From Terracoccus sp. 273MFTsu3.1 (lineage in GTDB: Bacteria; Actinomycetota; Actinomycetes; Actinomycetales; Dermatophilaceae), in assembly GCF_000383675.1 (NCBI RefSeq), contig NZ_KB911820.1, forward strand, positions 744,001 to 808,000: a DNA stretch of 64,000 nucleotides. Direction: 5' to 3'. The translations under genes and the position numbers were made by a program. Shown piece after piece: positions 18,963 through 27,076 of the stretch (positions are counted from its first letter, which is position 1; the number at the start of each line of letters is the position of its first letter). The notes beneath the pieces were generated by a model. It had not been told where the DNA came from. It was given only the letters and a program-made list of their open reading frames with translations, and made no database searches.

Positions 18963-21185
18963 CTAGGAGCCCCGGCCCTCCTGGAGTATGCCGTCGCCTC
19001 GGTCCGTGACGACCGTGACGTCGTCGGGTGCGCTGAGCACCTCGACGTCACCGTCGGCGGAGACGGCGAGGTCGACGCGGCCGCCGCAGAATCGCAGTCC
19101 CTCGACGCGGAGTGCCCCGTAGGGAGCCGGTCGCACTGGAGAGAGACGCAGCGTGCGGGTGGCCGCGTCGGGTCGCGGGCGGAGCGCCACGGTGAGCAGC
19201 GCGACGGCGGACGCGGCGGACCACGCCTGCGGCCGGCACGACGCCGGGTAGGGCGTCGGCGCGCCGGCCAGCGCGAGACCCGAGTAGAGCTCGGGCCAGC
19301 GGTAGGAGAAGGCCTCGGCCGACGCGAGCAGGGTCCGTGCGACCTCGCTGGCCTCGGCGCCGAATCCCTCACGGGACAAGCCGATCGCCGTGATCGCGGT
19401 GTCGTGGGTCCAGATCGAGCCGGTGTGGTAGCCGATGGGGTTGAAGCCGCCGTTGCCCGTGCCGAAGGTGCGGACCCCGAAGTCGTCGAGCAGCTCGGGG
19501 CCGGTGACGGTCGCGGCCACGGCCGCGGCCTCGGCCGGGGTCAGGGCGCCCGTGCCGAGCACGTGGCCCATGTTGGACCCGAGCCCGTCGACCGCTCGGC
19601 CCGCGCCGTCGAGGGCGATCGCGAGGTGGTGGCCCGCGTCGGTGTCGACCCAGAAGCGCTCACGCAGCCGGCCCTCGAGGGCCGTCGCCGCGGCGCCGGC
19701 GGCGTCGGCCTCGGTGCCGTCGTCACCGAGCGACCGGTGGAGGCGCGCGGCCGCGCGGAGGGCCTCGACGGCATACGCCTGCGCCTCGACGAGCGCGATG
19801 GGGGCGTCGGCGACCGTGCCGTCGCGCCACCGGATCGAGTCGCCGGAGTCCTTCCAGCCCTGGTTGGCCAGGCCGGTGCCGGACGTGTCGAGGTACTTGA
19901 GCAGGCCGTCGTCGTCGGGCTGGCCGTCGCCGGTCAGCCACGCGACGGCGGACCGGAGGGCCGGCAGCAGGATGCGCGCCCGCTCGGGCGGCAGCCCCCA
20001 GTCGCACGCCTCGGCGAGCAGGCAGACCCAGAGGGCGGTCGCGTCGACGGTGCCGTAGTAGACCTGCGGCAGCGTCATGCCCGTGGTCGTGTCGCGGTGC
20101 ACGTGGCGGCGCAGCTCGTGCGGGATCTTGCCGGGCGCCTCGCCCGTGACGGGGTCGTGCGTCCTGCCCTGGCGTCGGGCGAGAGTGTGCAACGTGCCCT
20201 CGGCCAGCGCGGTGCCGAAGGGCAGCAGCATGCGTGCCGTCCAGATGGAGTCGCGGCCGAAGAGCGTGAGGTACCAAGGGGTTCCGGCTGCGGCGAAGAC
20301 GTGCTCGGGCGACAGCGGGTCGCGCAGGACGAGGTGTCGCAGGTCGTCGAGGCCGTGCTCGACCGTGCGCGCGAGCCGGTGGTCCTGGGCGGTGACGCGC
20401 ACGTCGTCCCAGGCCAGTGCGTCGGAGCCGGGATCGGCGTCGAAGGCGGAGGCCTGCAGCCGCTCGGTGGTGACGCGGAGGCAGACGGAGGCCGTGCGGC
20501 CGGGCTCGACGACGAGCGTCGTCTCGAGCGCGACGGAGCCGTCGTCTCCCGGCCGCACGGCCACGGTGGTGCCCGCCGGGAGCCCCTCGAGGGCGACGGT
20601 CGTGCGGTGCCAGTCGTCGGCGAGGACGAGGCCGTCGGCCGTCGCGGTGGCCGCGGTGGCGGGACCGCTGAGGTGGCCGGACTTCACGGCGCCGATGTCG
20701 AGACCGTCACCGGCGACGACGAGTCTCACGGGAGCGTGCACCGTCTGCGCGGCCCGCGAGGTGATGGCGACGTGCTCGGTGAGGGTGCGGGCGCCCGACC
20801 CGAGCAGGCGCCTGCTGCGGAGCACCTCCACGGTCGGGTCGGGGCCGGGGTTGCCCAGCCCGCGCGCGGCTGCGGCGTAGTCGGCGCCGGCACCCGACGC
20901 GCGCTCGGCCACGAAGGCCGGGGTCTCGCCGGCGACCTCGAGGCGCAGGGTGCCGAGGATGCGTCGGTCGTCGACGTAGAGCCCCTGGCTCGTGCCGGGC
21001 CGCACGTCACCCGAGCGGTCCGAGAGCACCGTCGCGTTCCCGTCGACGACGATGGACAGCTCGTGCAGCCAGGGCTGGCGAGGGGGGAGCGGCGCGTCGC
21101 GCTTGGATCGTCGGGCGTTGTTCTCGCCTGATGGAGCGGGGCTCCGGGGTGTCGACAGGGGGTGTAGCTCTTCGTCGATCTTCAT
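18963..21185 (-). CDS. glycogen-debranching-type amylo-alpha-1,6-glucosidase
   Basis: 740 residues. N-terminal GDE-like beta domain (about 40-240: LSIVVDGNATVLSDRSGDV, GLYVDDRRILGTLRL) and a C-terminal (alpha/alpha)6 barrel of the MGH1/GH63-like fold (about 300-650: TPWYLTLFGRDSIWTARMLLPFG, GKIPHELRRHVH, NQGWKDSGDSIRWRDG, GFNPIGYHTGSIWTHDTAI, RPQAWSAASAV). Expected to hydrolyse alpha-1,6 or related glucosidic bonds in storage or extracellular polysaccharide; cytosolic. The start ATG 21185 has only a weak ribosome site and is 5 bases downstream of the stop of a low-GC gene on the same strand. The TrxR-like gene follows by 10 bases. Confidence 0.85.
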   Translation of the reverse strand: MKIDEELHPLSTPRSPAPSGENNARRSKRDAPLPPRQPWLHELSIVVDGNATVLSDRSGDVRPGTSQGLYVDDRRILGTLRLEVAGETPAFVAERASGAGADYAAAARGLGNPGPDPTVEVLRSRRLLGSGARTLTEHVAITSRAAQTVHAPVRLVVAGDGLDIGAVKSGHLSGPATAATATADGLVLADDWHRTTVALEGLPAGTTVAVRPGDDGSVALETTLVVEPGRTASVCLRVTTERLQASAFDADPGSDALAWDDVRVTAQDHRLARTVEHGLDDLRHLVLRDPLSPEHVFAAAGTPWYLTLFGRDSIWTARMLLPFGTALAEGTLHTLARRQGRTHDPVTGEAPGKIPHELRRHVHRDTTTGMTLPQVYYGTVDATALWVCLLAEACDWGLPPERARILLPALRSAVAWLTGDGQPDDDGLLKYLDTSGTGLANQGWKDSGDSIRWRDGTVADAPIALVEAQAYAVEALRAAARLHRSLGDDGTEADAAGAAATALEGRLRERFWVDTDAGHHLAIALDGAGRAVDGLGSNMGHVLGTGALTPAEAAAVAATVTGPELLDDFGVRTFGTGNGGFNPIGYHTGSIWTHDTAITAIGLSREGFGAEASEVARTLLASAEAFSYRWPELYSGLALAGAPTPYPASCRPQAWSAASAVALLTVALRPRPDAATRTLRLSPVRPAPYGALRVEGLRFCGGRVDLAVSADGDVEVLSAPDDVTVVTDRGDGILQEGRGS

Positions 21186-21190
21186 ATGGC

Positions 21191-22057
21191 TCAAGCCTGT
21201 GCGCCGGGTGAACCGGTACCTGATGTGCCAACCGCAGCAAACGATTCGGCAGAGAGGCGCATCGCACAATCAGCAACCAGGTTCCTGAACGCCTCGTAAC
21301 GTTCAGACTTTCGCAGATTCAATGCATTCTCTATGACCAGATAGATGATGAGTAGCGCGCTGGCAATGGCCAAGGGCCAGCGAATGTAAAGCGGTGCGTC
21401 GACGACGGAAGCTATGACTGGGCCAGAAAGTGCGATCGGCACTATGCTCGCGCACAATATGTTCACTTCCACCTCTACAGAGTCGATGTTCAAAGGCGGC
21501 GCCATCCGGCGAAGCCATAGTTTGGCGTAGACGAAAGCTTCATCGAAATCTCTGTGTCGAAGGAGAGCGGAAGGTTGAGTCGGATTTAGAATCAGTCCCA
21601 ACGCGGGGTGGAGTCGCAGGGCGTCCTGACACGCTGCGGCGCCAAAGCCATTCTTCAGCGAAACCTGAGCACCTTCACAAGTGTCGCCCTGCAACGCAGT
21701 CTTGAAGATCTTCTTCGCCATCCGTGAACTAACCGACTTGAGGGCTCTCGGGAGTCGCTTGTCGCCGGTCGTCGGCGGAGTCTCTATGCTTCTGATGATC
21801 CTAAACCCTAGAGCGCGCGCCGTGTAACCGACAATAAAGCTTAGGCCGACAGCGCCGGCAAGAAATAGCGAACCGAAAGAAGTGCTTCCTTCTAGGGCCT
21901 TCGAGATGGTTGGGATTTGGAAAGCTTGAGTCCTTGAAAGCCAGAGGATCAAGAGCGACAGAACTATTGCGCCGGGCGCCAAAACGCTTACTGCCATTAC
22001 CAATATGTACAGCGCCAAACGACGCCATCCGGAATCATCGGCATCTAGCGCGCTCAT
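21191..22057 (-). CDS. four-helix membrane protein of foreign composition, unknown function
   Basis: 288 residues. Hydrophobic segments at about 13-40, 60-85, 197-220 and 227-252 suggest four membrane helices, with a Lys/Arg-rich cytoplasmic loop (about 88-195) containing KRLPRALKSVSSRMAKKIFK and two Cys residues. Codon use differs sharply from all neighbours (many A/T third positions; about 45-52% GC in sampled stretches against about 70% around it), a sign of recent horizontal gain. The gene is wedged between the PAP2 gene and the debranching enzyme on the same strand. I recognise no family. Singleton low-GC genes of this kind may be selfish or defensive, but nothing here proves it. Confidence 0.75.
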   Translation of the reverse strand: MSALDADDSGWRRLALYILVMAVSVLAPGAIVLSLLILWLSRTQAFQIPTISKALEGSTSFGSLFLAGAVGLSFIVGYTARALGFRIIRSIETPPTTGDKRLPRALKSVSSRMAKKIFKTALQGDTCEGAQVSLKNGFGAAACQDALRLHPALGLILNPTQPSALLRHRDFDEAFVYAKLWLRRMAPPLNIDSVEVEVNILCASIVPIALSGPVIASVVDAPLYIRWPLAIASALLIIYLVIENALNLRKSERYEAFRNLVADCAMRLSAESFAAVGTSGTGSPGAQA

Positions 22058-22099
22058 GTGCCCTCCCAGGTGTCACTTTCGTGGACTTCTCCCTGCAGC

Positions 22100-22963
22100 C
22101 TATGTGCCATCCGGTCGCGTCTGTGCTTGAGGAGCCTCAGCACTGTTCCGTGTGAGCCGGAGAGTGAGCCAGAGGCGGTGCGCGGTGATGACGGCGAGGG
22201 CCCAGGCGAGGCCGATGAGCCAGCCGGCGAGCACGTCGGTGAGCCAGTGGTGCCCGAGGAAGACACGGGAGAGCCCCATCGTGAGGACGAAGATCGTGCC
22301 GAGCGTGATCGCGAGAGTGCGCTGCCAGGCTGCCGTCGTCTCGATGAGGACGAGGTAGACGACGATCGTCGTCAGCACCGTGGCGTTGAGGGTGTGGCCG
22401 CTCGGGAACGAGGGCGAGACCTCGAGCGGCGGCACGGCGAGCGAGGCCGGTGGCCGCGCGCGGTCGACGACGTTCTTGCCGACGATCGTCATGGCGAGCG
22501 ACCCGGTCGCGGCGATGACGGTGAGGACGATCGGCGTCCACCGGCGACGACGCCACGTGATGATCGCGACGGCGACGAGGGCGAGGATCGGCATGCCGAC
22601 CGGACCCCCGACGTCGGTGAAGGCCGTCACGGCGGAGTCGAGTGCGGGGGAGCGGAGCGTGATCGCCGCATCGAGCACCGGCTGGTCGACGGCCGTCAGC
22701 CCATCGCGCCCGACGACACCCTCGTAGACCGTCTCGATGCCCTCGACGAGGGCGACCATGACGACGAGAGCGATGACGGCGAAGACGACGAATGCCACGT
22801 GGGCGGAGGACCATGAGGCGACGCGCCGTGCGGCGGGGCGTGAGAGGCGGGCCAGGGCGGCGAAGACGTCGACGAGCCACCGGCCGAAGCGGGTGTGCCA
22901 GGCGGTGAGGTCGCGCGCCCCGATCGTGTCGTCCGGGGTCTGCGGGCGCGTGAGCTCTGGCAT
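22100..22963 (-). CDS. PAP2-family membrane phosphatase
   Basis: 287 residues, six helices, with all three phosphatase signatures: KNVVDRARPP (C1), PSFPSGH (C2) and SRVFLGHHWLTDVLAG (C3). Expected to dephosphorylate undecaprenyl-diphosphate or other lipid phosphates on the outer face of the membrane. The last 15 residues (NSAEAPQAQTRPDGT) use A/T-ending codons (AGT, GCT, CCT, CAA, GCA, ACA), unlike the rest, so the original 3' end may have been replaced when the adjacent low-GC DNA arrived. Start ATG 22963 is the first Met of the composition-consistent region. Confidence 0.9.
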   Translation of the reverse strand: MPELTRPQTPDDTIGARDLTAWHTRFGRWLVDVFAALARLSRPAARRVASWSSAHVAFVVFAVIALVVMVALVEGIETVYEGVVGRDGLTAVDQPVLDAAITLRSPALDSAVTAFTDVGGPVGMPILALVAVAIITWRRRRWTPIVLTVIAATGSLAMTIVGKNVVDRARPPASLAVPPLEVSPSFPSGHTLNATVLTTIVVYLVLIETTAAWQRTLAITLGTIFVLTMGLSRVFLGHHWLTDVLAGWLIGLAWALAVITAHRLWLTLRLTRNSAEAPQAQTRPDGT

Positions 22964-23071
22964 GCCCCATCCTTACCCATGAGCGGCCGTCCGGCCGCAG
23001 TGGTATGCCGTGCGGCACGTCCCATTGAGACGTAAACCATTGTGGGACAGTCGTTTTCGTGTGGACGACTC

Positions 23072-23100
23072 TTGAACGTCAATTCGAACACGTGTACGAT
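23072..23100 (+). promoter_or_regulatory. promoter of the 13E12/HNH gene
   Basis: TTGAAC at 23072-23077, 17-base spacer and TACGAT at 23095-23100 form a good promoter; ATG 23108 lies 7 bases after the -10, so the transcript is probably leaderless. The SOS box overlaps the spacer and the -10. Confidence 0.7.
23084..23099. promoter_or_regulatory. LexA-type SOS box
   Basis: TCGAACACGTGTACGA matches the actinobacterial SOS consensus TCGAAC-N4-GTTCGA with a single mismatch (GTACGA for GTTCGA). It covers the promoter of a 13E12/HNH gene, and SOS boxes before 13E12-type repeats are known from mycobacteria. LexA repression and damage induction are inferred. Confidence 0.7.
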
Positions 23101-23107
23101 TGAGGGT

Positions 23108-24619
23108 ATGGAGCAGAGTCGGAGCGTGCAGCAGATCGAGCGGGACTGGGACCACGTCGCGTCCCTGGCCGCCGACCTGCACGACGCGCACGCCCGGCTC
23201 GTCGACCTCCTCGTCGCTGTCCTCGCGGACGGGTCGTGGCAGGCGGCGGGGCTGCGCTCGCCCGAGCACTGGCTGATGCTCCGGGCGGGGCTGTCGCGGG
23301 GCCAGGCGGCCTCCATCGTGCTGCTGGCCCGCCGGGCGCTGGAGCTGCCCGACACCGTCGCGGCGTTGCGGGAGGGACGGATCAGCCTGGACCAGGCCGC
23401 GGTCGTGGCCCGGCACACCCCGGCCGCGTTCGACACGAGCGTGGCCCAGTTCGCCCAGCACGCGACGGTGACCCAGCTGCAGCGCACCGTCACCCGCTAC
23501 GACTTCACCCTCCAGCCCGACAGCGTCGACGACCGCGGCCGCGGCCTGCCCGGCGAGATCCCACCCGACGAAAGCAGTGGGGGCAGCGCGGACGGTCCGG
23601 GTGCGCAGGAGTCTGCGGGCGGTGAGGATGCTGCGGGCAGGGTCGTGGTCGGGCGCGAGCCGGTGCCGGTCGAGCCGGCGCACCTGAGCATGGGCCTCGA
23701 CACCGACGGACGGTTCCGGCTGCGCTACGACGCCCCCGCCGAGGTCGGCGCCCTCGTCGAAGCCGCGCTCGCCGAGGCCAAGGACCACCTCTTCCACATT
23801 CTCAGCACCGACATCCATGGCGAGGTCAGCGACGAGGAGCGGCGGGTCCTGAACGGGGACGTGCTGCACCCGACGTGGAGCGAGACCGACGGCGGCCGGC
23901 CCCGCGTCACCTGGGCCGACGCCCTCGTCGTGCTGGCCACCCGCTCCCTCGACGCCGCCACGACAGGCATCGACGGAACGGGCGGGGCGGGTGGTGCTAC
24001 TTCGGGTGGCGCTGCGCGGCGGGCGCGGTACCGGGTGCAGGTCCACCTCGACACCGACGGCGGCTGGCTCACCGGACGACCCCGCCTGCCCCAGACCATC
24101 GTGAACGGCCTCACCTGCGACGGCACCCTGACCCCCGTCTGGGAGACACAAGGGCACCCCGTCAACGTCGGGCGCACCCAACGCGTCGTCCCGCACCGCA
24201 CCCGCGTCCTGGTCCTGGACCGCGACCGCGGCTGCCGCTTCCCCGGCTGCGGATCGACCCATCACCTCGAGATCCACCACCTGACCCACTGGCGCGACGG
24301 CGGACCCACCGACACCGGCAACCTGCTCGCCCTCTGTCCGTTCCACCACGACGGACACCACCGCGGCGAGCTCACGATCACCGGCGACCCCACCCGCCCC
24401 GACGGGCTGACCTTCCACACCGACACCGGCCTGCTCATCGGCCCACCCCAGAGACCACCCCGACAAGCACCCCGACTCGCCCCGGCCCCCGACCCCGACG
24501 AGCAGAAGCCGCCAGAACAGCCGGACCGGCGCAGACCACCCGCCCGACTCGGGCGGCGCTACCCCGCCGCCACCGGCGGCACCCTGCACCTGCACCTCGT
24601 CGACTTCACCCCGACCTGA
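23108..24619 (+). CDS. 13E12-type DUF222/HNH endonuclease-like protein
   Basis: 503 residues. N-terminal DUF222 domain (about 1-260: LADGSWQAAGLRSPEHWLML, GLSRGQAASIVLLARRA, HATVTQLQRTVTRYDF) and a C-terminal HNH nuclease domain: RDRGCRFPGCGS, LEIHHLTHWRDGGPTDTGN, LCPFHHDGHHRG, with the HH, N and H metal/catalytic residues in place. These genes are multicopy in actinomycetes (REP13E12 of mycobacteria), and the family is often thought to be mobile or DNA-damage related. A tract rich in Gly/Ser/Glu (about 155-195) separates the domains. The tail is Pro/Arg-rich. An SOS box overlaps its promoter. No flanking repeats were seen, so it is not bounded as an element here. Confidence 0.9.
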   Translation: MEQSRSVQQIERDWDHVASLAADLHDAHARLVDLLVAVLADGSWQAAGLRSPEHWLMLRAGLSRGQAASIVLLARRALELPDTVAALREGRISLDQAAVVARHTPAAFDTSVAQFAQHATVTQLQRTVTRYDFTLQPDSVDDRGRGLPGEIPPDESSGGSADGPGAQESAGGEDAAGRVVVGREPVPVEPAHLSMGLDTDGRFRLRYDAPAEVGALVEAALAEAKDHLFHILSTDIHGEVSDEERRVLNGDVLHPTWSETDGGRPRVTWADALVVLATRSLDAATTGIDGTGGAGGATSGGAARRARYRVQVHLDTDGGWLTGRPRLPQTIVNGLTCDGTLTPVWETQGHPVNVGRTQRVVPHRTRVLVLDRDRGCRFPGCGSTHHLEIHHLTHWRDGGPTDTGNLLALCPFHHDGHHRGELTITGDPTRPDGLTFHTDTGLLIGPPQRPPRQAPRLAPAPDPDEQKPPEQPDRRRPPARLGRRYPAATGGTLHLHLVDFTPT

Positions 24620-24656
24620 CCTGTATGCAGGCGCGGTTCTCGTCGGCGCGACCCGC

Positions 24657-25037
24657 TCAGCGGTCGAAGAGCTGCTGGCCCACCCACGTGGAGAGGCAGA
24701 ACGGGTGGCCTGCCGGGTCGGCGTAGACGCGACAGTGGTCGTTCGGCTGGACCTCGAGGAGCCGGGCCCCGGCTGCCGTCGCCCGCGCGCCGCTCTCGGC
24801 GAGGTCGTCGACGAAGAAGTCGAGGTGCAGCTGCATCGGCGCGGACCCGCCCGGCCAGGTCGGCGGCTCGAAGTCCTCGACCTGCTGGAACGCGATGAGC
24901 GCGCCACCGGTGCTGACGGCGGCCCAGTGCGACGTGCCCTTGGCGACCCCGCCGGTGAGCTCCGCGTAGAAGTGCGCGAGCGCCAGGGCGTCGGGAGCGT
25001 TGACCGTGGTCCCGTCGAAGCGGATCGTCCCGGACAT
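24657..25037 (-). CDS. VOC/glyoxalase-fold protein
   Basis: 126 residues. The paired betaalphabetabetabeta modules of the vicinal oxygen chelate superfamily are visible (TTVNAPDALALAHFYAELTGG, MQLHLDFFVDDLAESGARATAAGA, ending in DPAGHPFCLSTWVGQQLFDR). Often labelled glyoxalase or bleomycin-resistance-like; substrate unknown. It is the last gene of a three-gene unit: its ATG shares one base with the TGA of the SRPBCC gene (TGATG), so translation is coupled. Control is therefore by the ArsR repressor at the head of the unit. Confidence 0.9.
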   Translation of the reverse strand: MSGTIRFDGTTVNAPDALALAHFYAELTGGVAKGTSHWAAVSTGGALIAFQQVEDFEPPTWPGGSAPMQLHLDFFVDDLAESGARATAAGARLLEVQPNDHCRVYADPAGHPFCLSTWVGQQLFDR

Positions 25038-25558
25038 CAGCGCTCCGGGCTCTCGTAGGCGGGGGTCAGGGCCGTCCAGCGCTCCTGCCACGCGGGCGCG
25101 GCTGCCTCCGACGACCAGCCGCTCTCGTGGGCCGGGCCTCCGGTGGCGAGTGACCGCGCGAGGTCCTCGAGGTGCACCTGCCAGCCTGCCCCGTAGAAGT
25201 GAAGCTGGCCGACCGGCAGGCCGCGCTCCTCGACGACGAGTCGGGTCTGGTCACCTTCGGCCGTGAGCCAGGCCTCGATCTGGCTCTCGTCGTCGGTGCC
25301 CGGCTCGGTCGTGAGCAGCAGGTGGTGGGGCGCGTCGCAGACCTCGACCGTCGCCGGTCCGGTCCACGTGCTCGTGAAGATGGCGTGCACCGTCCCACCC
25401 ACTCGCAGGTCCCCGGAGACCTCGGCGATCCACCGGGCCAGCCGATCGGGGTTCGTGCACGCCTCCCAGAGGTCGTCGATGTCCGTGTCGTAGACGTCTT
25501 CCACGCGGACCGCGCCGCGGGTGTCGTCGAGGGCGCGCATCGTGCCGATGATCTTCAC
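25037..25558 (-). CDS. SRPBCC/AHSA1-family protein
   Basis: 173 residues with the helix-grip fold of START/AHSA1-like proteins (VRVEDVYDTDIDDLWEACTNPDRLARWIAEV, LRVGGTVHAIF, LEDLARSL). These hydrophobic-ligand-binding proteins are regularly encoded directly after an ArsR repressor, as here. The GTG start at 25558 overlaps the ArsR stop by 4 bases (GTGA); a downstream Met in GTMRALDD is an alternative. Probably senses or handles a hydrophobic compound together with the VOC protein (inference). Confidence 0.88.
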   Translation of the reverse strand: MKIIGTMRALDDTRGAVRVEDVYDTDIDDLWEACTNPDRLARWIAEVSGDLRVGGTVHAIFTSTWTGPATVEVCDAPHHLLLTTEPGTDDESQIEAWLTAEGDQTRLVVEERGLPVGQLHFYGAGWQVHLEDLARSLATGGPAHESGWSSEAAAPAWQERWTALTPAYESPER

Positions 25559-25872
25559 TTCCGTGCCTTCTTTCCTCGTGCGATCTCCGTGTGCAGGGCA
25601 TCGAGCCGGTTCTGCCACAGGGTGCGGTAGCCGTCCAGCCACTCGTCGACCTCGACGAGCGGCTCCGGGCGCAGGCTGTAGATCCTGCGCTGCGCCTCCT
25701 GGCGCACGTCGACGAGCCCGGCCTCGCGGAGCACCCGCAGGTGCCGGGACACGCCCGGTCGGGCGATCGGCAGGGCGTCGGCGAGCTCACCGGCGGTCGC
25801 CGGGTGGTCGCGCAGGATCTCCAGCACCGTGCGTCGGCTCGGGTCGCTCAAGGCTTGCAGCACCGCGTCCAT
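25555..25872 (-). CDS. ArsR-family transcriptional repressor
   Basis: 105 residues, winged helix: MDAVLQALSDPSRRTVLEIL, HPATAGELADALPIARPGVSRHLRVLREAGLVDV, AQRRIYSLRPEPL. No metal-binding ELCVCDL-type box or Cys pair is present, so it belongs to the non-metal ArsR group that regulates SRPBCC genes. The -10 element TACATT lies 6 bases before the ATG, implying a leaderless transcript. Heads the ArsR-SRPBCC-VOC operon with 4-base and 1-base overlaps. Confidence 0.92.
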   Translation of the reverse strand: MDAVLQALSDPSRRTVLEILRDHPATAGELADALPIARPGVSRHLRVLREAGLVDVRQEAQRRIYSLRPEPLVEVDEWLDGYRTLWQNRLDALHTEIARGKKARK

Positions 25873-25878
25873 GCCATG

Positions 25879-25907
25879 AATGTACCCAATCAGTTATGTA
25901 CCCGCAA
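25879..25907 (-). promoter_or_regulatory. promoter and direct-repeat operator of the arsR-type operon
   Basis: On the minus strand TTGCGG (25907-25902), a 17-base spacer and TACATT (25884-25879) form the promoter; the start codon at 25872 is 6 bases further on. Two copies of GGGTACAT (plus-strand ATGTACCC at 25880 and 25896), 16 bases apart, cover the -10 and spacer, a plausible ArsR operator. Confidence 0.6.
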
Positions 25908-25950
25908 GGGTAATAAACCCGAGAGCCACGCTCCGTGGTAGGAACGAGGC

Positions 25951-26469
25951 GTGCCGATCCTGCCCGCCCAGCGTGATCCGCGGTTCATCACGATCCGACG
26001 CGGAGGCACGCTGACGGACGAGCACCACCGGCTCCTGGCCGAGTGGGCCCTCGTGTGCGCCACGCACGTGCTGCCACTCTTCGAGTCCGCGCTCCCGGAC
26101 GACACCCGTCCGCAGGATGCCATGGAGGTCGCTCGCGCGTGGATCAGGGGCGAGGCGCCGATGCGTGATGCGCACCGGGCAGCCTTCCAGGCCAACGCTG
26201 CCGGCCGCGGCAAGGACGACTCCGTGAAGTTCGCGGCACTGTCGGTGGGGCAGGCGGTCGCGGTGGCCCACGTCGCCGCGCACGAGCTGGGCGCTGCGGC
26301 ATACGCCATCCGAGCGGTCAGCGCGGCGGCGCCGGGCGGGGAGGCCGAGCGCGCCCGGCTGGCCGAACGTGACTGGCAGCGTGAGCAGCTGCCCGCCGAC
26401 ATCCGTGACCTCGTGCTCGACGACCAGCGTCGCCGTAGCGCCATCTGCTGGCACGTCTTCGACGACTGA
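25951..26469 (+). CDS. Imm5-like domain protein (putative immunity protein)
   Basis: 172 residues, mostly helical, resembling the actinobacterial proteins annotated as putative immunity protein with an Imm5-like domain (ITIRRGGTLTDEHHRLLAEWALVCATHVLPLFESA, GQAVAVAHVAAHELGAAAYAIRAV, DIRDLVLDDQRRRSAICWHVFDD). No signal peptide or membrane helix. There is no toxin gene next to it, so an immunity role is unproven; these homologues are common as solitary chromosomal genes. GTG 25951 has a GAACGAGG ribosome site. Divergent from the ArsR operon across a 78-base gap. Family assignment is from memory of such sequences. Confidence 0.6.
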   Translation: MPILPAQRDPRFITIRRGGTLTDEHHRLLAEWALVCATHVLPLFESALPDDTRPQDAMEVARAWIRGEAPMRDAHRAAFQANAAGRGKDDSVKFAALSVGQAVAVAHVAAHELGAAAYAIRAVSAAAPGGEAERARLAERDWQREQLPADIRDLVLDDQRRRSAICWHVFDD

Positions 26470-26480
26470 GTCGCCTGTCG

Positions 26481-26975
26481 TCAGCCGCCGAAGTCCTGCG
26501 TCCAGTAGTAGCGGTAGGGCCCGCCGACCGCCGAGCCGACCCCGATGGCCGTGTAGCGGCAGTTGAGGATGTTGGCCTTGTGTCCCGGGCTCTTCATCCA
26601 CGCGTCCATGACGGCCTGGGGCGTCGGGTAGCCGGCCGCGATGTTCTCGCCGATGATCGATCCCGTGTAGCCCTGGGCCCGGATGCGCTGCGCGAAGGTG
26701 CGTCCGTCGAGGCTCGTGTGGGAGAAGTAGCGGCGCTTCGCCATGTCGATCGAGTGCGCCTGGGCCGCTCGCGAGAGCCGCGCGTCGAGCACGAGGGCGC
26801 GGCACCCGACCTTGGCCCGCTGCACGTTGACGAGCTGGATGACCTGGTTCTGGACGCTCACCGTCGCCGCCTCGGCCGGCTGCGACGAGCCGATCGCCGG
26901 CGTGACCGCGAGCGCGGCCGCAGCCGCGACGACGAGGCCGACGCGGGTGCGGGTGGGAGTGCTGGCGGGGTGCAT
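26481..26975 (-). CDS. secreted CAP/SCP-domain protein
   Basis: 164 residues. Signal peptide: TRTRVGLVVAAAAALAVTPAIG, with cleavage near AEAA. The mature protein is a CAP domain of the bacterial YkwD type: NQVIQLVNVQRAKVGCRAL, AAQAHSIDMAKRRYFSHTS, IGENIAAGY, AVMDAWMKSPGHKANILN, YWTQDFG. The His/Glu/His set of the CAP cavity is present. Likely exported and wall-associated; activity unknown. ATG 26975 directly precedes the signal peptide. Its upstream region contains TTGTCGACAA (27038-27047) followed by another GGACAAA, a possible regulator site. Confidence 0.9.
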   Translation of the reverse strand: MHPASTPTRTRVGLVVAAAAALAVTPAIGSSQPAEAATVSVQNQVIQLVNVQRAKVGCRALVLDARLSRAAQAHSIDMAKRRYFSHTSLDGRTFAQRIRAQGYTGSIIGENIAAGYPTPQAVMDAWMKSPGHKANILNCRYTAIGVGSAVGGPYRYYWTQDFGG

Positions 26976-27076
26976 GGGTCCTCCGAGGTGACTGCGGGCG
27001 TATGCCGTCCAGCCACGGTACGGAGGACAGCGGCCGCTTGTCGACAAAACGGACAAACCAACCACCCGCAGACGCG

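Noticed and set aside
23108-24619. Homing endonuclease or insertion element around the HNH gene
   Set aside because: No terminal repeats, target duplications or composition change; it fits an ordinary chromosomal 13E12-type gene.
25951-26469. Toxin-immunity pair with the Imm5-like gene
   Set aside because: No polymorphic toxin or secretion gene is adjacent; neighbours are an ArsR operon and a CAP protein.
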